Source: Candidatus Woesearchaeota archaeon (GTDB lineage: Archaea > Nanobdellota > Nanobdellia > Woesearchaeales > UBA11576). Taken from it: DNA of 36,489 nucleotides. The notes beneath the pieces were generated by a model, which was not told the origin of the DNA, did no database searches, and saw only the letters and a list, made by a program, of their open reading frames with translations. Below are positions 7,423 to 16,147 of the stretch, piece by piece. A program made the translations under genes and the position numbers. The stretch lies in assembly GCA_018668595.1 (NCBI GenBank), contig JABJCP010000043.1:1-36489 (forward strand). Reading direction: 5' to 3'. The first letter of the stretch is position 1; the number at the start of each line of letters is the position of its first letter.

Positions 7423-7943
7423 TAGGTTGCACCAGTTTCGTTTTCTGTAGTAGATTCAGTAGAAGAATCATCATTTGACTCTGTTGATTCCCATTGGTCT
7501 CCCATTAAAACATTAACTGTGCCGCCTGCTTCTTCTACTTTAGATTGTGCTTTTGCACTGCAGAAACCAACTTCTATTTCAAGTTTCTTTGTGACATTTC
7601 CTGTACCTAGTAGTTTATTGAAGCCTAATTTACTTAAATCAATTTTGTAAAGATCTCCTGACTTTTCTACTACTCCAAGTGTTACATATTGATCTAATTT
7701 TAATTCTAATTGTTTGATATTAATTGGTACTTGTTTAACTGTTCTTGATTTTGATGTGAAACCTTTTGAACCAAAGTATTTTTCTTTCCAATATCTTGGT
7801 TTTTTAGCATCTCCACGTTTTCCAGATCCAGCGTTTCCTCTACCGCCTCTATGACCCGCGCCTCGATTTTTTTTCATGGAACCATAACCGTGAGTAGTAG
7901 TTCCTCTGCTTCTGCTGTTTTTTGATCTTTTGTGTAGTGCCAT
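7422..7943 (-). CDS. rpl15: Ribosomal protein uL15
   Basis: The 173-residue large-subunit protein has a Gly/Arg-rich N-terminus (RGTTTHGYGSMKKNRGAG and HRGGRGNAGSGKRGD), the conserved rRNA-threading part of uL15. The globular domain ends near residue 155. The last 20 residues are an added Ser/Thr/Glu-rich acidic tail not needed for the fold. The stop codon is shared with the SecY start (TAATG). Confidence 0.96.
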   Translation of the reverse strand: MALHKRSKNSRSRGTTTHGYGSMKKNRGAGHRGGRGNAGSGKRGDAKKPRYWKEKYFGSKGFTSKSRTVKQVPINIKQLELKLDQYVTLGVVEKSGDLYKIDLSKLGFNKLLGTGNVTKKLEIEVGFCSAKAQSKVEEAGGTVNVLMGDQWESTESNDDSSTESTTENETGAT

Positions 7944-7977
7944 TTTTATCCATTAAATTTTAATTTTTATTATTAAG

Positions 7978-8412
7978 TTAAATCATCCGTTTAATTAAAT
8001 CGTTTATTTTGTCTCCGCGGTAACCTACAGCCCCACCAAGATTGAATGGTTTTTTAGTTCCTTTTCTTTCAAAACCTCCTCGTGGAGGGTGTAATCTAAA
8101 AAACTTTTGATCTTCTCCTTTATTAGGTTCTGATCTTTTTTCAATTAGTAATTTTAGTGTAGCATCATCAATTTCTCCAAAGGTTATAAAGTCTTTTAAT
8201 TTTTGCATCATTCCTTTTACACTAGGAGTGTTAGGTTGAAGTATGCAACCATTTTTCTTTCTAAGTCCAAGAACATCTACTGCGTGTTTAAGATCTCCAT
8301 TTGCTCTGATCATACCCCTGATTTTTATTGCAGCAAGCATGCCTACTGCTTTTTGGGGTTTCTTTACAGAAGCTTTGACTTCTTCATTTTTTGGAATTTT
8401 TTCGTCTGCCAT
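7978..8412 (-). CDS. rpl30: Ribosomal protein uL30
   Basis: At 144 residues this is the long archaeal/eukaryotic form. The core begins near residue 24 (AAIKIRGMIRANGDLKHAVDVLGLR), the usual uL30 ferredoxin-like start. The C-terminal FRLHPPRGGFERKGTKKPF with the following GGAVGYRG is typical of archaeal versions. A short Lys/Glu-rich lead precedes the core. It sits between uS5 and uL15, the canonical place. Confidence 0.95.
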   Translation of the reverse strand: MADEKIPKNEEVKASVKKPQKAVGMLAAIKIRGMIRANGDLKHAVDVLGLRKKNGCILQPNTPSVKGMMQKLKDFITFGEIDDATLKLLIEKRSEPNKGEDQKFFRLHPPRGGFERKGTKKPFNLGGAVGYRGDKINDLIKRMI

Positions 8413-8504
8413 TTTTATTAAATTTTAATTTTTTAATTTTTGATTTTAAATATTTGATTTGAAATTGTATGAACAATAACTATGCATTCATTGTATGAAT
8501 TCAT

Positions 8505-9398
8505 TTATTCTTTTATATTTAAATTATTTATGTGTTCTGGTTTTATTTTAGTTGTCATCAATTGATTTAGTGCATTCATTGTTGCATGTATTGTATTAAT
8601 TCTTGTCGATGTTTTTCCTTTTGTTTTGCACCATACATCTTCAACACCTGCTAACTTTAACACTTTCGCAATTTCACTACCTGAACAAAGACCTGTTCCT
8701 TTTGGTGCTGGCATGAGTCTAACTGTTACTGATCCGCTTTTTCCTTCTACTTTAAATGGAATACTGTGCGGATCTTTACAATTACATTGCCAACTTCCAC
8801 ATCCTCGTCGGATTTTGGTTAAATTTAATTTTGCTTTTCTAAATGCTTTTTCTCTTGCAGGTACTGTTTCTCTACTTTTTCCAAATCCTGCACCTATGTG
8901 GCCATTATGATCTCCAACTATTGCAAATGTTGCAAAACTTGGTTTATTTCCTTCTTTAGTTTTCTTTTGAGTTTGTTTGAAAGCTCGTCTTTGTCCGCCT
9001 CCAAATTTTCCTTTTGCTTGTCCAATAAGTAACAAATCTGATTCTAAATTTGGAATTAAAACATCCACAATTTCAGGTTCAAGTATTCTTATTCCCTTGT
9101 CAATTATAGAATTAATATCTGAAACGCGCCCTTCTTTTACAGCTTTTCCAATAGATGTTTTTGGTTTCCACGCATTTACATCAAAAGGAGTTTCTTCTCG
9201 TTTAGATCTTCCTCCAAAACTTTTCTTTGCATTAGGATTAGACTTATCAGCAGGAGTATTTTCAGATTCTACTTTTGCAGTATTTTCAACTACTTGTGTT
9301 GTTTCTTCAACTGCTTCTACAGTTTCTTCAATTACTTTTTCAGTAACATCTTCTTTAATTTCTTCCTTTTGTTCAGATTCTTGTTTTTTAGTTGCCAT
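8505..9398 (-). CDS. rps5: Ribosomal protein uS5 with acidic N-terminal extension
   Basis: The 297 residues are longer than the usual 210-240 of archaeal uS5. Residues 1 to about 70 are a Glu/Val/Thr-rich extension absent from most homologues. The S5 core follows: WKPKTSIGKAVKEGRVSDI, the double-stranded-RNA-binding-like domain with VGDHNGHIGAGFGKS, the Cys-containing RRGCGSWQCNC loop typical of archaea and eukaryotes, and the C-terminal VRLMPAPKGTGL segment. It has roles in decoding accuracy and the mRNA entry site. About 100 bases of A/T-rich spacer separate it from uL30. Confidence 0.96.
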   Translation of the reverse strand: MATKKQESEQKEEIKEDVTEKVIEETVEAVEETTQVVENTAKVESENTPADKSNPNAKKSFGGRSKREETPFDVNAWKPKTSIGKAVKEGRVSDINSIIDKGIRILEPEIVDVLIPNLESDLLLIGQAKGKFGGGQRRAFKQTQKKTKEGNKPSFATFAIVGDHNGHIGAGFGKSRETVPAREKAFRKAKLNLTKIRRGCGSWQCNCKDPHSIPFKVEGKSGSVTVRLMPAPKGTGLCSGSEIAKVLKLAGVEDVWCKTKGKTSTRINTIHATMNALNQLMTTKIKPEHINNLNIKE

Positions 9399-9435
9399 TT
9401 TTTATCAAATTTTTATAGTTAGGTGAATTTAGTAA

Positions 9436-10008
9436 TTATAATTTACTTTTCATCTCTTCAAAATATTTAGATACCTCTTCTGGTTTTATACCGTTCTTAA
9501 TATATTTTGAAAATTGTTTTTCATATTTTTCTTTATTTTCTTTTAAATTTTTAGCATATTCTTCTACATGCAATCCTTTGATTCTGTCTTCAGAAGGTAT
9601 TACTTTTTCTGAATATGGAACTTTAAGACCTGCATCAACTGCACCTTTAAGAGCTGCATAAAGTTTTGATTTTGCAATTGTACTTTGTAATCCTAAATCG
9701 AGTATTGCTTTTGAAATTTTCTTTTCTACTGCTAATTTTCCAGCCATAAAACCAACTAAATATGCAGCAGGAGTATTTACAGGATTTAATTTCCAACCTT
9801 TTTTTACTAGTTGTACTGAACTTGCACTTGCTAATACTTTATCTCCAACCGGATCGAAATCAATTATTTGAACATACATATTATTAAGAGTCTTTCTAAC
9901 AACTATTCTAGGACAGTCGCCTTTAAGCAAAGCTAGTCTTCGTTTATAGTTTGTTTTTCCGTTTCTCTTTCGTCTAAAAGGTATTGTTCTGGTATTTTGT
10001 CGTTTCAT
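9436..10008 (-). CDS. rpl18: Ribosomal protein uL18
   Basis: The 190-residue protein binds 5S rRNA in the central protuberance. The basic N-terminus (TIPFRRKRNGKTNYKRRLALL) and the PRIVVRKTLNNMYVQIIDFDPVGD strand pair are typical, as is the AAYLVGFMAGKLAVEKKI helix. The C-terminal VIPSEDRIKGLHVEEYAK is the archaeal/eukaryotic signature. It lies 9 bases after the eL19 stop in the expected order. Confidence 0.96.
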   Translation of the reverse strand: MKRQNTRTIPFRRKRNGKTNYKRRLALLKGDCPRIVVRKTLNNMYVQIIDFDPVGDKVLASASSVQLVKKGWKLNPVNTPAAYLVGFMAGKLAVEKKISKAILDLGLQSTIAKSKLYAALKGAVDAGLKVPYSEKVIPSEDRIKGLHVEEYAKNLKENKEKYEKQFSKYIKNGIKPEEVSKYFEEMKSKL

Positions 10009-10017
10009 TTTTCTAAA

Positions 10018-10479
10018 TTAATTGTCAGTTTTTTGTTCTACGAGCTTATGCTCTTCGATATAAATCTTAATGTGTCTTTTACTTCTAAAAAATCCACCTT
10101 TAGCTTTTAGATATAAATTTCTATAATTAGTAGGTGTTAAATATTCTTTAGATCTTAGTTCTTTTAGGAAATCTCTTTGAACTCTTATTTTATTCATCCA
10201 TTTTTCTTTTTTAGGTGCTCTAGCAGTTTGTTTTCCTTTTCTACTACCAACTCCTTTTCTCAAACCTTTTTTCTTTTGATTTTTTTGTTTTCTTGCACGT
10301 ACTCTACTAACTCCTTTAGTTGGTTTTACTCTAATTAATCCAACACCTATAGATTTTTTTATATCAGACTTAGTAATTGATTCTTTGATCTCACTCATAC
10401 TATCTGGATCACACCAAATTTTCTTAGGTGAACATCTCATAATTGCTGCTGCAAGTTTTTTTTGTAGGTTGAGTTTCAT
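10018..10479 (-). CDS. rpl19e: Ribosomal protein eL19
   Basis: The protein has 153 residues. It is identified by the N-terminal helical domain NLQKKLAAAIMRCSPKKIWCDP, the basic linker around GSRKGKQTARAPKKEKWM with IRVQRDFLKELR, and the closing long helix (YRNLYLKAKGGFFRSKRHIK). It is an archaeal/eukaryotic-specific protein of the large subunit. Its position between eL32 and uL18 is standard in archaea. Confidence 0.96.
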   Translation of the reverse strand: MKLNLQKKLAAAIMRCSPKKIWCDPDSMSEIKESITKSDIKKSIGVGLIRVKPTKGVSRVRARKQKNQKKKGLRKGVGSRKGKQTARAPKKEKWMNKIRVQRDFLKELRSKEYLTPTNYRNLYLKAKGGFFRSKRHIKIYIEEHKLVEQKTDN

Positions 10480-10556
10480 TTTTTTACCATTTAATTATTA
10501 TTTAATTGATATTTAATTATTATTTGACTATCCAAATTTATCATAGTTAATTATAG

Positions 10557-11201
10557 TTAATTTTTGGATATTAACACTTTATCTTTTTCCTTTTTTTCTT
10601 CTTCTTTCTTTTCTTGATTTGCTTCTAAAGATTCTGCATCTGATTTTTTATCTTCGCTTTCTTTTTTAGCTTTTTCTTCTTCTTCTTTTTTCTTTTTCTC
10701 TGCTTCTTTTTTATCTTTTTCTTGTTTTCCAGCACGATCAGATTTTTTCTTAGTACCTTCTTCTTTTTTCTTTTTAATCTCTAATTCTGTTTCTTCTATG
10801 AATTTTTTAGGATCTTTATAATCATGAATTAACAATTCCCGTTCAATCGCTTTTTTAATTAAATCTAACCTTTTTTTACGTCCAACACTTCCACAAATTA
10901 TTGCTTTATCTTCTTTAGGATTTAATGATTCAACTTCAGCAACAGTTGAGACTTTTACTAAATTTAATCCGTCTCGACTTAAACCTCTAATTAATACAGG
11001 ACTTCTCCAACCAACTGATACACATCGTCTATAACCTTTTCTTTTCAAACGCATCTTGGATTGTAATCCTCTTGGTTTAACCCATTTCTTAGAGAGCCTT
11101 GCTTTTTTATGTCCATCTTGTCTTAAGAAATTTGGTTTTTTCTTTTTAAGACTATTACGAACTTCGAGCAAAGTTTTTTTTGATTGTTTTGTTTCAGTCA
11201 T
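10557..11201 (-). CDS. rpl32e: Ribosomal protein eL32 with Lys/Glu-rich C-terminal tail
   Basis: The core (about residues 25-135) contains the eL32 signature FLRQDGHKKARLSKKWVKPR, then KMRLKRKGYRRCVSVGWRSP and the IICGSVGRKKRLDLIKKA segment. Residues 136 to 214 form an almost purely charged tail (KKKEEG, EKKKKEEEEKAKKE, and similar). The tail could be a solvent-exposed helix. In some archaea eL32 carries an N-terminal extension, but here the extra part is at the C-terminus. Confidence 0.94.
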   Translation of the reverse strand: MTETKQSKKTLLEVRNSLKKKKPNFLRQDGHKKARLSKKWVKPRGLQSKMRLKRKGYRRCVSVGWRSPVLIRGLSRDGLNLVKVSTVAEVESLNPKEDKAIICGSVGRKKRLDLIKKAIERELLIHDYKDPKKFIEETELEIKKKKEEGTKKKSDRAGKQEKDKKEAEKKKKEEEEKAKKESEDKKSDAESLEANQEKKEEEKKEKDKVLISKN

Positions 11202-11254
11202 TTTTAATCTATAATTTTTAATCTACATATACATTAAATACATATTAATCTAAA

Positions 11255-11803
11255 TTATGATAATACCTTTCCATCTTTTTCAGTAATATAAATTCCATCT
11301 TGGAAAATTCTTACATCTCTTCTATTTCCAACTTTAGTTAACTGTTCTATATCTGCTGCTACTTGTCCTGCAGCTTCTTTACTAATACTTTTGATTAAAA
11401 CTTCTTCTCCAGTAACAGTTATTTTAACATTATCTTTTATTATCATTTCTCTTGCAATTTTTTCTCCAAGGAAATTTTTAACGACAAATTTTTTCCCATT
11501 TACTGCAGCAGTCATTGGGAAATGTCCTGAACATAATTTCATTTTATATACATGTCCTTCATTAACGCCTTTAAACATGTTTTTTATATGAGCACAAAAT
11601 GTGTTAACTAATTTTTTTTCTCTTTTAGAACCATTTAATGCCTGTACAATAATATTAGTTCCTTCAACAACTAATTCAACTTTAGGATGTTTAAAATCTC
11701 TACTAAATTCTCCTTTAAATCCTTTAAGTACTAAAATAGCGCCATCTAACTTAGCATCAATACCTTCAGGCAATCCCAATTCTTGTTTTATGTCTTGTTT
11801 CAT
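11255..11803 (-). CDS. rpl6: Ribosomal protein uL6
   Basis: The 182-residue protein has the usual two repeated alpha/beta domains. The first half holds LPEGIDAKLDGAILVLKGFKGE. The second holds FPMTAAVNGKKFVVKNFLGEK and the C-terminal VGNRRDVRIFQDGIYI, which is the archaeal version of the conserved uL6 end. It binds 23S rRNA near the sarcin-ricin loop. Neighbours uS8 and eL32 are in the expected order. Confidence 0.96.
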   Translation of the reverse strand: MKQDIKQELGLPEGIDAKLDGAILVLKGFKGEFSRDFKHPKVELVVEGTNIIVQALNGSKREKKLVNTFCAHIKNMFKGVNEGHVYKMKLCSGHFPMTAAVNGKKFVVKNFLGEKIAREMIIKDNVKITVTGEEVLIKSISKEAAGQVAADIEQLTKVGNRRDVRIFQDGIYITEKDGKVLS

Positions 11804-11841
11804 TTTTTTAATTAATTATAAATGATATAAATTATATTAAT

Positions 11842-12249
11842 CTAGTAACAATAAGCGATTAATCTTCCACCTATTTTTTTCTCTTTTGCATCATAGTGAG
11901 TCATCATGCCTTGTGATGTAGATACAATTAAAAAACCAAAATCTTTTGCAGGTAAATATCTTTTTTCGAATTTTTCATAATCATCAATTGTTACTGCATA
12001 TCTAGGTTTTATTACACCGCATTTATTTATTGCGCCAATTAGGTTTACTCTAATATGGTCTCCTTTCCCGTCAATAATTACTTCATATTCTCCTAAGTAT
12101 CTTTTTTCTTTTAATATATCAAGTACTTGTTTTAATACTTTTGAAATTGGCTTAATCGTACATAAAACTTTAGATACCTTTTCTGCATTTCGTATCTTGG
12201 AAAGTCCTGCTGCAATTGAATCATTCATTGACATCTTTTTATTCCTCAA
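11842..12249 (-). CDS. rps8: Ribosomal protein uS8
   Basis: The 135-residue protein has the [18 protein letters not shown]-terminal helix and the [17 protein letters not shown] segment. The C-terminal [20 protein letters not shown] is the conserved 16S-binding end, followed by an archaeal GGRLIAYCY terminus. The ATG overlaps the uS14 stop by four bases (ATGA-type coupling). Confidence 0.96.
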   Translation of the reverse strand: MRNKKMSMNDSIAAGLSKIRNAEKVSKVLCTIKPISKVLKQVLDILKEKRYLGEYEVIIDGKGDHIRVNLIGAINKCGVIKPRYAVTIDDYEKFEKRYLPAKDFGFLIVSTSQGMMTHYDAKEKKIGGRLIAYCY

Positions 12250-12476
12250 TTATATTTTTTGAATCCTATTCTTGTTGCAATTTCTCTAAAACATTGCCTA
12301 CATAAATCTAATCCATATTTATCTATATGTGCTCGATTTCTTCCGCATCTTCTACATTTTTTTCTTGCAATGCCACAACTTCTTTCTTTTGGAGCATTAT
12401 GTTTTTGGAATTTTTTGTACTTTACTGGTTTTACAGCCAATTGTGCAAGTACTTTTTTATGATCGCTTGTGGTCAT
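12246..12476 (-). CDS. rps14: Ribosomal protein uS14 (zinc-binding)
   Basis: This small protein of about 76 residues carries a CxxC zinc motif pair: [19 protein letters not shown] followed by RQC, with an extra upstream Cys (SCGIARKK). This is the C+ form of uS14. I chose the ATG at 12476 because GAGG lies nine bases before it; the in-frame ATG at 12485 follows GAGG directly and overlaps the uL5 end by eight bases. Either start gives the same core. It is coupled to uS8 downstream. Confidence 0.95.
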   Translation of the reverse strand: MTTSDHKKVLAQLAVKPVKYKKFQKHNAPKERSCGIARKKCRRCGRNRAHIDKYGLDLCRQCFREIATRIGFKKYN

Positions 12477-12477
12477 T

Positions 12478-13002
12478 TCATTCATCCTCAGCTAGTTTTA
12501 CATTAAAATTTGATTTCATGAATTCTATTGCTTCATCTTTAGTAATTTTATGTCTGTGATTTAATTTAGTCAAACATTTTCTTCGTTTTTTAATTCTAAA
12601 ACCTGGTCTTTCGAGTGTAACACAAATTTGTAATCCGAAAGCTCCAATTTCAGGATCATATTCCATCCCTTCAATATCTACGTATTCGCTAACTCCTAAT
12701 GCTACATTACCATGTTCATCAAATTGTTTTTGAGGAATTATAAAATCAACAGCGAAAAGTAATCTTTTTAGTAACTTGTTAGCGTCTTCTTTTCTTACAG
12801 TCACTTTACAACCTATAGGTAAACCAGGTCTAAGACCCCATCCCGGAATTCTTTTAGTCGTTTTAGTTTTAACTGGATTTTTACTGGTAATCATGTTTAA
12901 CAATTTAAGTCCTTTATCTAGTTTACCTTGGTCTTTTCCAGCACCTACGTTTAAGGTAACTTTTTCGACTCTTATTGTTCTCATTAAGTTTGTTTTTTCC
13001 AT
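12478..13002 (-). CDS. rpl5: Ribosomal protein uL5
   Basis: The 174-residue protein is recognised by [20 protein letters not shown] at the N-terminus, the [20 protein letters not shown] loop, and [16 protein letters not shown] near the end, the archaeal-type uL5 signature. It binds 5S rRNA and contacts tRNA in the P site. Length and neighbours (eS4 upstream, uS14 downstream) are normal. Confidence 0.97.
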   Translation of the reverse strand: MEKTNLMRTIRVEKVTLNVGAGKDQGKLDKGLKLLNMITSKNPVKTKTTKRIPGWGLRPGLPIGCKVTVRKEDANKLLKRLLFAVDFIIPQKQFDEHGNVALGVSEYVDIEGMEYDPEIGAFGLQICVTLERPGFRIKKRRKCLTKLNHRHKITKDEAIEFMKSNFNVKLAEDE

Positions 13003-13037
13003 TTTAAGTATAATTGTTTACAAAGTTTTTTATTAAT

Positions 13038-13760
13038 TTATTTTACGACGGTGATTTTAGGGTCTTTTTTACCAACTATGAATGCGTATTTTTTTGATGT
13101 TTCATATTTTTCATTGGATTGTGTTTGAAATATTATATTTTTGTCAGATATTTCTTCAATTAATCCTAAAGATCCTGCATGTTTTCCACCAAGTAAAAAT
13201 ACAATTGCTCCTTTTTCAAATTTTAAGCATTCTTTTATTTTTTGAGATGGTACTTCTAATAATAACGAATCTCCTGTTTTATATCCTGCTTTATCGTCGT
13301 CAAGCAAAATGTTTCTTCCATCATTTAATTGAATTTGAAGTTTTGTTCCTTTATTTTTTAGTCCTTTCAATTTTATCCATTGTTTATTTACAATCATACA
13401 TACTTTCAAATTCTTTTCTTTATCACTAATTGGAATAGCATTTAATTTACCTTTTTCGTCTAGGCTTACTCTAAATGTTTCTGCTAACTGAGGAAATTCA
13501 ACTACATCCATAATTCCAACAGGTAACTTAGGATCGTGTCTTTTAGTTCCATCAACTAAAACTTCTTTTTTATGAATTACATATTTTACTTCTTTTGAAG
13601 ATTTAGTAACCTTAGTTAATTCTCTCATTAAAATTGATAATGAAATACTATGCGCTCTACTATGTGCTCCAGGTTTTGGTCTGGTGATGAATGTAGATTT
13701 TTTTCTAGCAATTCTCCAAGTTTGTGGGGCCGCTATTCGTTTTAGATGGTTTTTTACCAT
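13038..13760 (-). CDS. rps4e: Ribosomal protein eS4
   Basis: The 240-residue protein begins with HLKRIAAPQTWRIARKKSTF, the conserved eS4 start. An S4-type RNA-binding segment follows (VKYVIHKKEVLVDGTKRHDP), then the PVGIMDVVEFP strand, a central domain, and a KOW-like C-terminal part (GGKHAGSLGLIEEI). It is archaeal/eukaryotic-specific and normally lies between uL24 and uL5, as here. Confidence 0.96.
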   Translation of the reverse strand: MVKNHLKRIAAPQTWRIARKKSTFITRPKPGAHSRAHSISLSILMRELTKVTKSSKEVKYVIHKKEVLVDGTKRHDPKLPVGIMDVVEFPQLAETFRVSLDEKGKLNAIPISDKEKNLKVCMIVNKQWIKLKGLKNKGTKLQIQLNDGRNILLDDDKAGYKTGDSLLLEVPSQKIKECLKFEKGAIVFLLGGKHAGSLGLIEEISDKNIIFQTQSNEKYETSKKYAFIVGKKDPKITVVK

Positions 13761-13816
13761 TTTTATTCCTCATAAAGTTTTAGTTAATTTTTAATATTTA
13801 TAATTTTTAATTGATT

Positions 13817-14218
13817 TTAATTTTTATCTTCACTTTTTAAATTTCGTTCAAGTGCTTCTTTTCTTTTTTTATCTTTTAAATTCAGTTCAATAATAAGTAA
13901 ATTTGACGGTTGAAATGGATACATCGACTTGCTTCCATCTTTTCTTGCTCTTTCAATTCCTGTAATATATACTCTACCACGCTTTAACGCAACTCTATCA
14001 ATTTTACCTTCTTTTCCTTTAAACTGTCCTGTAAATATTTTTACTTTATCTCCACTTACTAAAGGAAAATTTCTTCGTTTATACTTTTCACGTAGTTCCT
14101 TACCTAAATGTGCGCTTAGGAATTTTCTTTTTAAATGTAGTGGAACATTAGCTTTATACTTCCTCTGTTTACGAGGTTGTTTGCTCGACTTCCAACTTAG
14201 TGAAAATGTTTTTTTCAT
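13817..14218 (-). CDS. rpl24: Ribosomal protein uL24
   Basis: The 133-residue protein has the archaeal/eukaryotic N-terminal extension (SSKQPRKQRKYKANVPLHLK). The KOW motif follows (VSGDKVKIFTGQFKGKEGKI), then the VYITGIERARKDGS region. It is an assembly initiator of the large subunit at the 23S 5' end. The C-terminus is short and charged. A large plus-strand ORF overlaps this gene but is only its antisense shadow. Confidence 0.96.
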   Translation of the reverse strand: MKKTFSLSWKSSKQPRKQRKYKANVPLHLKRKFLSAHLGKELREKYKRRNFPLVSGDKVKIFTGQFKGKEGKIDRVALKRGRVYITGIERARKDGSKSMYPFQPSNLLIIELNLKDKKRKEALERNLKSEDKN

Positions 14219-14263
14219 TTTTATTATACCTTTTTATTATAGTATTATGTTCATAACATACAA

Positions 14264-14665
14264 TTATATTATTATACTTGCTATTTTGGATACACCAGGC
14301 CATCTTGCTGCTGCTTCTTTTGCAACAGGACCTTTAAGTAATGTTCCTTTAGGATTTCCTTTATCATCTTTTAGTATTACTGCAGCATTATCTTCAAACT
14401 TTACTCTTGTTCCATCTGGTCGACGATATTCTTTTCTTTGTCTAACAAGAACTGCGAATACAACTTGTTTTCTCATTTCAGGTTTTCCTTTTTTAACACT
14501 TGCTAAAAATAAATCTCCAATACCTGCGGCAGGCATTCTTTTTTTAGTTGTTTTAAGTTTTTTAATCGAGATAATTTTAATTAACTTTGCTCCGCTATTA
14601 TCGCAAGTTGCTAATGTTGACCCTTGTACGAGGGCTCTTGTAACTTTTGCGTTTATAGCTTTCAT
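14264..14665 (-). CDS. rpl14: Ribosomal protein uL14
   Basis: The 133-residue beta-barrel protein has the highly conserved STLATCDNSGAKLIKIIS strand, PAAGIGDLFLASVKKGKPEM, and the end GPVAKEAAARWPGVSKIA, which is the archaeal/eukaryotic C-terminus. It lies at the subunit interface and forms bridges to 16S rRNA. Its ATG begins two bases after the uS17 region's stop on the minus strand. Confidence 0.97.
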   Translation of the reverse strand: MKAINAKVTRALVQGSTLATCDNSGAKLIKIISIKKLKTTKKRMPAAGIGDLFLASVKKGKPEMRKQVVFAVLVRQRKEYRRPDGTRVKFEDNAAVILKDDKGNPKGTLLKGPVAKEAAARWPGVSKIASIII

Positions 14666-14667
14666 TT

Positions 14668-15297
14668 TTAATTTGCCTCTTGCTTCTCGTCAGTATTTTC
14701 ATCAGCTGATTGTTCAATAGGATTTGCACTAACAGGTTCGATTACATCTTCAGTTTCGTCTTCAGCTTCGTCTTCAGATTCATCTTCGTCAACAGAATCT
14801 GATTCTTCTTCTACATTTTCTGTTACTTCTTCTTTCTCGACGATTTCTTCTGTTTCTTTAGCCTTTTCTACTGCTTTTTTTTCTTTTTTATCAGACTGAA
14901 TTTTTTTTGATTTTCCTTCGATTTCTTTTTGCATTTCTTCAGAATCTTTTTCTAAGAAATATGCTTTATCTTTACCAAACTTTTTAACAACAACAAAATC
15001 TACTGTTTTGCTAATTTTTCTACATTCAAAAATTTGAACTTTATCTCCTTCTTCCGCATTAATGCACGGAGGATTATGTGCTGATATTTTGGATCTTGTT
15101 TTTTTGTATCTTTCATACTTCTGAACAAACTTTTTACCTTCCCACATGACAGTTACAGTATTTTGCCGTTTATCTGAAGTAACTATTCCAACAAAAGATG
15201 TTCCTCTAATTTTCAGATTACCATGGAATGGACAACTCTTATCAGTACATGATTCTTCAGGTGTTATTATTCCAAATCCAATGTTATTGCGTTTCAT
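14668..15297 (-). CDS. rps17: Ribosomal protein uS17 with long acidic C-terminal tail
   Basis: The core (about residues 1-112) is clear: GFGIITPEESCTDKSCPFHG, GTSFVGIVTSDKRQNTVTV, and the YKKTRSKISAHNPPCINAEE to GDKVQIFECRKISKTVDFVV region. Residues 120 to 209 form a Lys/Glu then strongly Glu/Asp-rich tail, nearly doubling the usual 105-115 residues. There is no frame break: the tail is continuous with the core and ends just before uL14. Confidence 0.95.
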   Translation of the reverse strand: MKRNNIGFGIITPEESCTDKSCPFHGNLKIRGTSFVGIVTSDKRQNTVTVMWEGKKFVQKYERYKKTRSKISAHNPPCINAEEGDKVQIFECRKISKTVDFVVVKKFGKDKAYFLEKDSEEMQKEIEGKSKKIQSDKKEKKAVEKAKETEEIVEKEEVTENVEEESDSVDEDESEDEAEDETEDVIEPVSANPIEQSADENTDEKQEAN

Positions 15298-15333
15298 TTG
15301 ATCACCATAAATTTGATTTATTTTTTATTTTTG

Positions 15334-15585
15334 TTATGCTTTTTTTATCCTGTCTTCAGGACGCATTATTAATTTTTTCATTTCAATTTTTTTGTTTGAA
15401 TTTTTTATTATGATTGTTATTTGATTTTTTATTAATTTTTTTTTAAATTGATCATCATTTGATTGATTTGTTTTGATTGTGATTGTGTTTTTTGTTTCAT
15501 CAATAATTGTTCCTTCAAAACCAATTTGGTTTTTGTTTTTTGATTCAGCCACTATTACACACAAGCCGATTAATTCATGTTTCAT
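15334..15585 (-). CDS. rnp1: RNase P protein component 1 (Rpp29/Pop4)
   Basis: The protein has 83 residues from the ATG at 15585 (MKHELIGLCVIVAESKNKNQ). It has the Sm-like barrel signature of archaeal Rpp29: HELIGL, then QIGFEGTIIDETKNTITIK, then an Arg-Pro-Glu-Asp-Arg end (LIMRPEDRIKKA). It supports the RNase P RNA in tRNA 5' processing. A longer reading would start inside the aIF1 gene, so the internal ATG preceded by CTAGGATT is preferred. This gene sits between aIF1 and uS17 in many archaea. Confidence 0.93.
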   Translation of the reverse strand: MKHELIGLCVIVAESKNKNQIGFEGTIIDETKNTITIKTNQSNDDQFKKKLIKNQITIIIKNSNKKIEMKKLIMRPEDRIKKA

Positions 15586-15595
15586 AATCCTAGGC

Positions 15596-15904
15596 TTATT
15601 TAATAACAATTGTTTCTGCTGCGAATCCCAATCCAATAAGTACTTTTCTTAATCTTTGTTTGTGGTTACCTTGCAACTCGATTTTTCCAGCTTTTGTTGT
15701 TCCACCACATGCAAATTTGGATTTTAAGCTTTTAACCAATTTATTAAGGTCGATTTCTTTTTGATCAATTCCGGAAATAACAGTGTATTGTTTTCCGAAT
15801 TTTTTCTTTATTATTTTAACCTCAATCATTTGGCTCTCTTTCGCTATACTTTCACAGACACATAGTTCTGTGGGGAGCCCGCATGTAGAGCATATTTCGC
15901 TCAT
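15596..15904 (-). CDS. Translation initiation factor aIF1 (SUI1 family)
   Basis: The 102-residue SUI1 fold protein opens with a small Cys cluster (CSTCGLPTELCVC) that may bind zinc, as in many archaeal aIF1 proteins. The core holds VKIIKKKFGKQYTVISGID, LKSKFACGGTTKAGKIELQG and the GLGFAAE end. It binds the small subunit and helps select start codons. It overlaps uL29 by one base (TAATG) with GGAGG upstream. Confidence 0.94.
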   Translation of the reverse strand: MSEICSTCGLPTELCVCESIAKESQMIEVKIIKKKFGKQYTVISGIDQKEIDLNKLVKSLKSKFACGGTTKAGKIELQGNHKQRLRKVLIGLGFAAETIVIK

Positions 15905-16146
15905 TATTGTTTATCCTCCTTGGAGTTATTTTCTTTTTTTTCTACAACAATTTTTTCTTTTGCTTTTTTTGCTTTAATTGTGAGTAATCTTGCAATTGTT
16001 TTTTTATTTTTTTTGATCATGCCAGGACTCTTAGGTGCTGTTCCTGTAGCAGCTTGAGCATTAAGTTTAATCAACTCTTTATATATCTCTTTGAGTTTTT
16101 CTTGAATTTGTTCATCTCTTAATGCTTCAATTTCTTTGATTTTCAT
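15904..16146 (-). CDS. rpl29: Ribosomal protein uL29
   Basis: The 80-residue two-helix protein reads MKIKEIEALRDEQIQEKLKE, then ELIKLNAQAATGTAPKSPGM and KNKKTIARLLTIKAK, all characteristic of archaeal uL29. Its site is near the peptide exit tunnel. The tail (KEKIVVEKKENNSKEDKQ) is charged. It lies one base downstream of the uS3 stop. Confidence 0.95.
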   Translation of the reverse strand: MKIKEIEALRDEQIQEKLKEIYKELIKLNAQAATGTAPKSPGMIKKNKKTIARLLTIKAKKAKEKIVVEKKENNSKEDKQ

Positions 16147-16147
16147 T

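Noticed and set aside
8977-9426. Plus-strand 149-residue ORF antisense to uS5
   Set aside because: Shadow of the uS5 gene; Ser-rich composition is the mirror of the Glu/Lys codons of the tail.
13929-14720. Plus-strand 263-residue ORF
   Set aside because: It is antisense to uL24, uL14 and the end of uS17, all clear genes; the long open frame follows from their codon use.
14264-15297. A frameshift fusion of acidic sequence to uS17
   Set aside because: The acidic tail is in the same frame as a complete uS17 core and ends just before an intact uL14, so it is a real tail.
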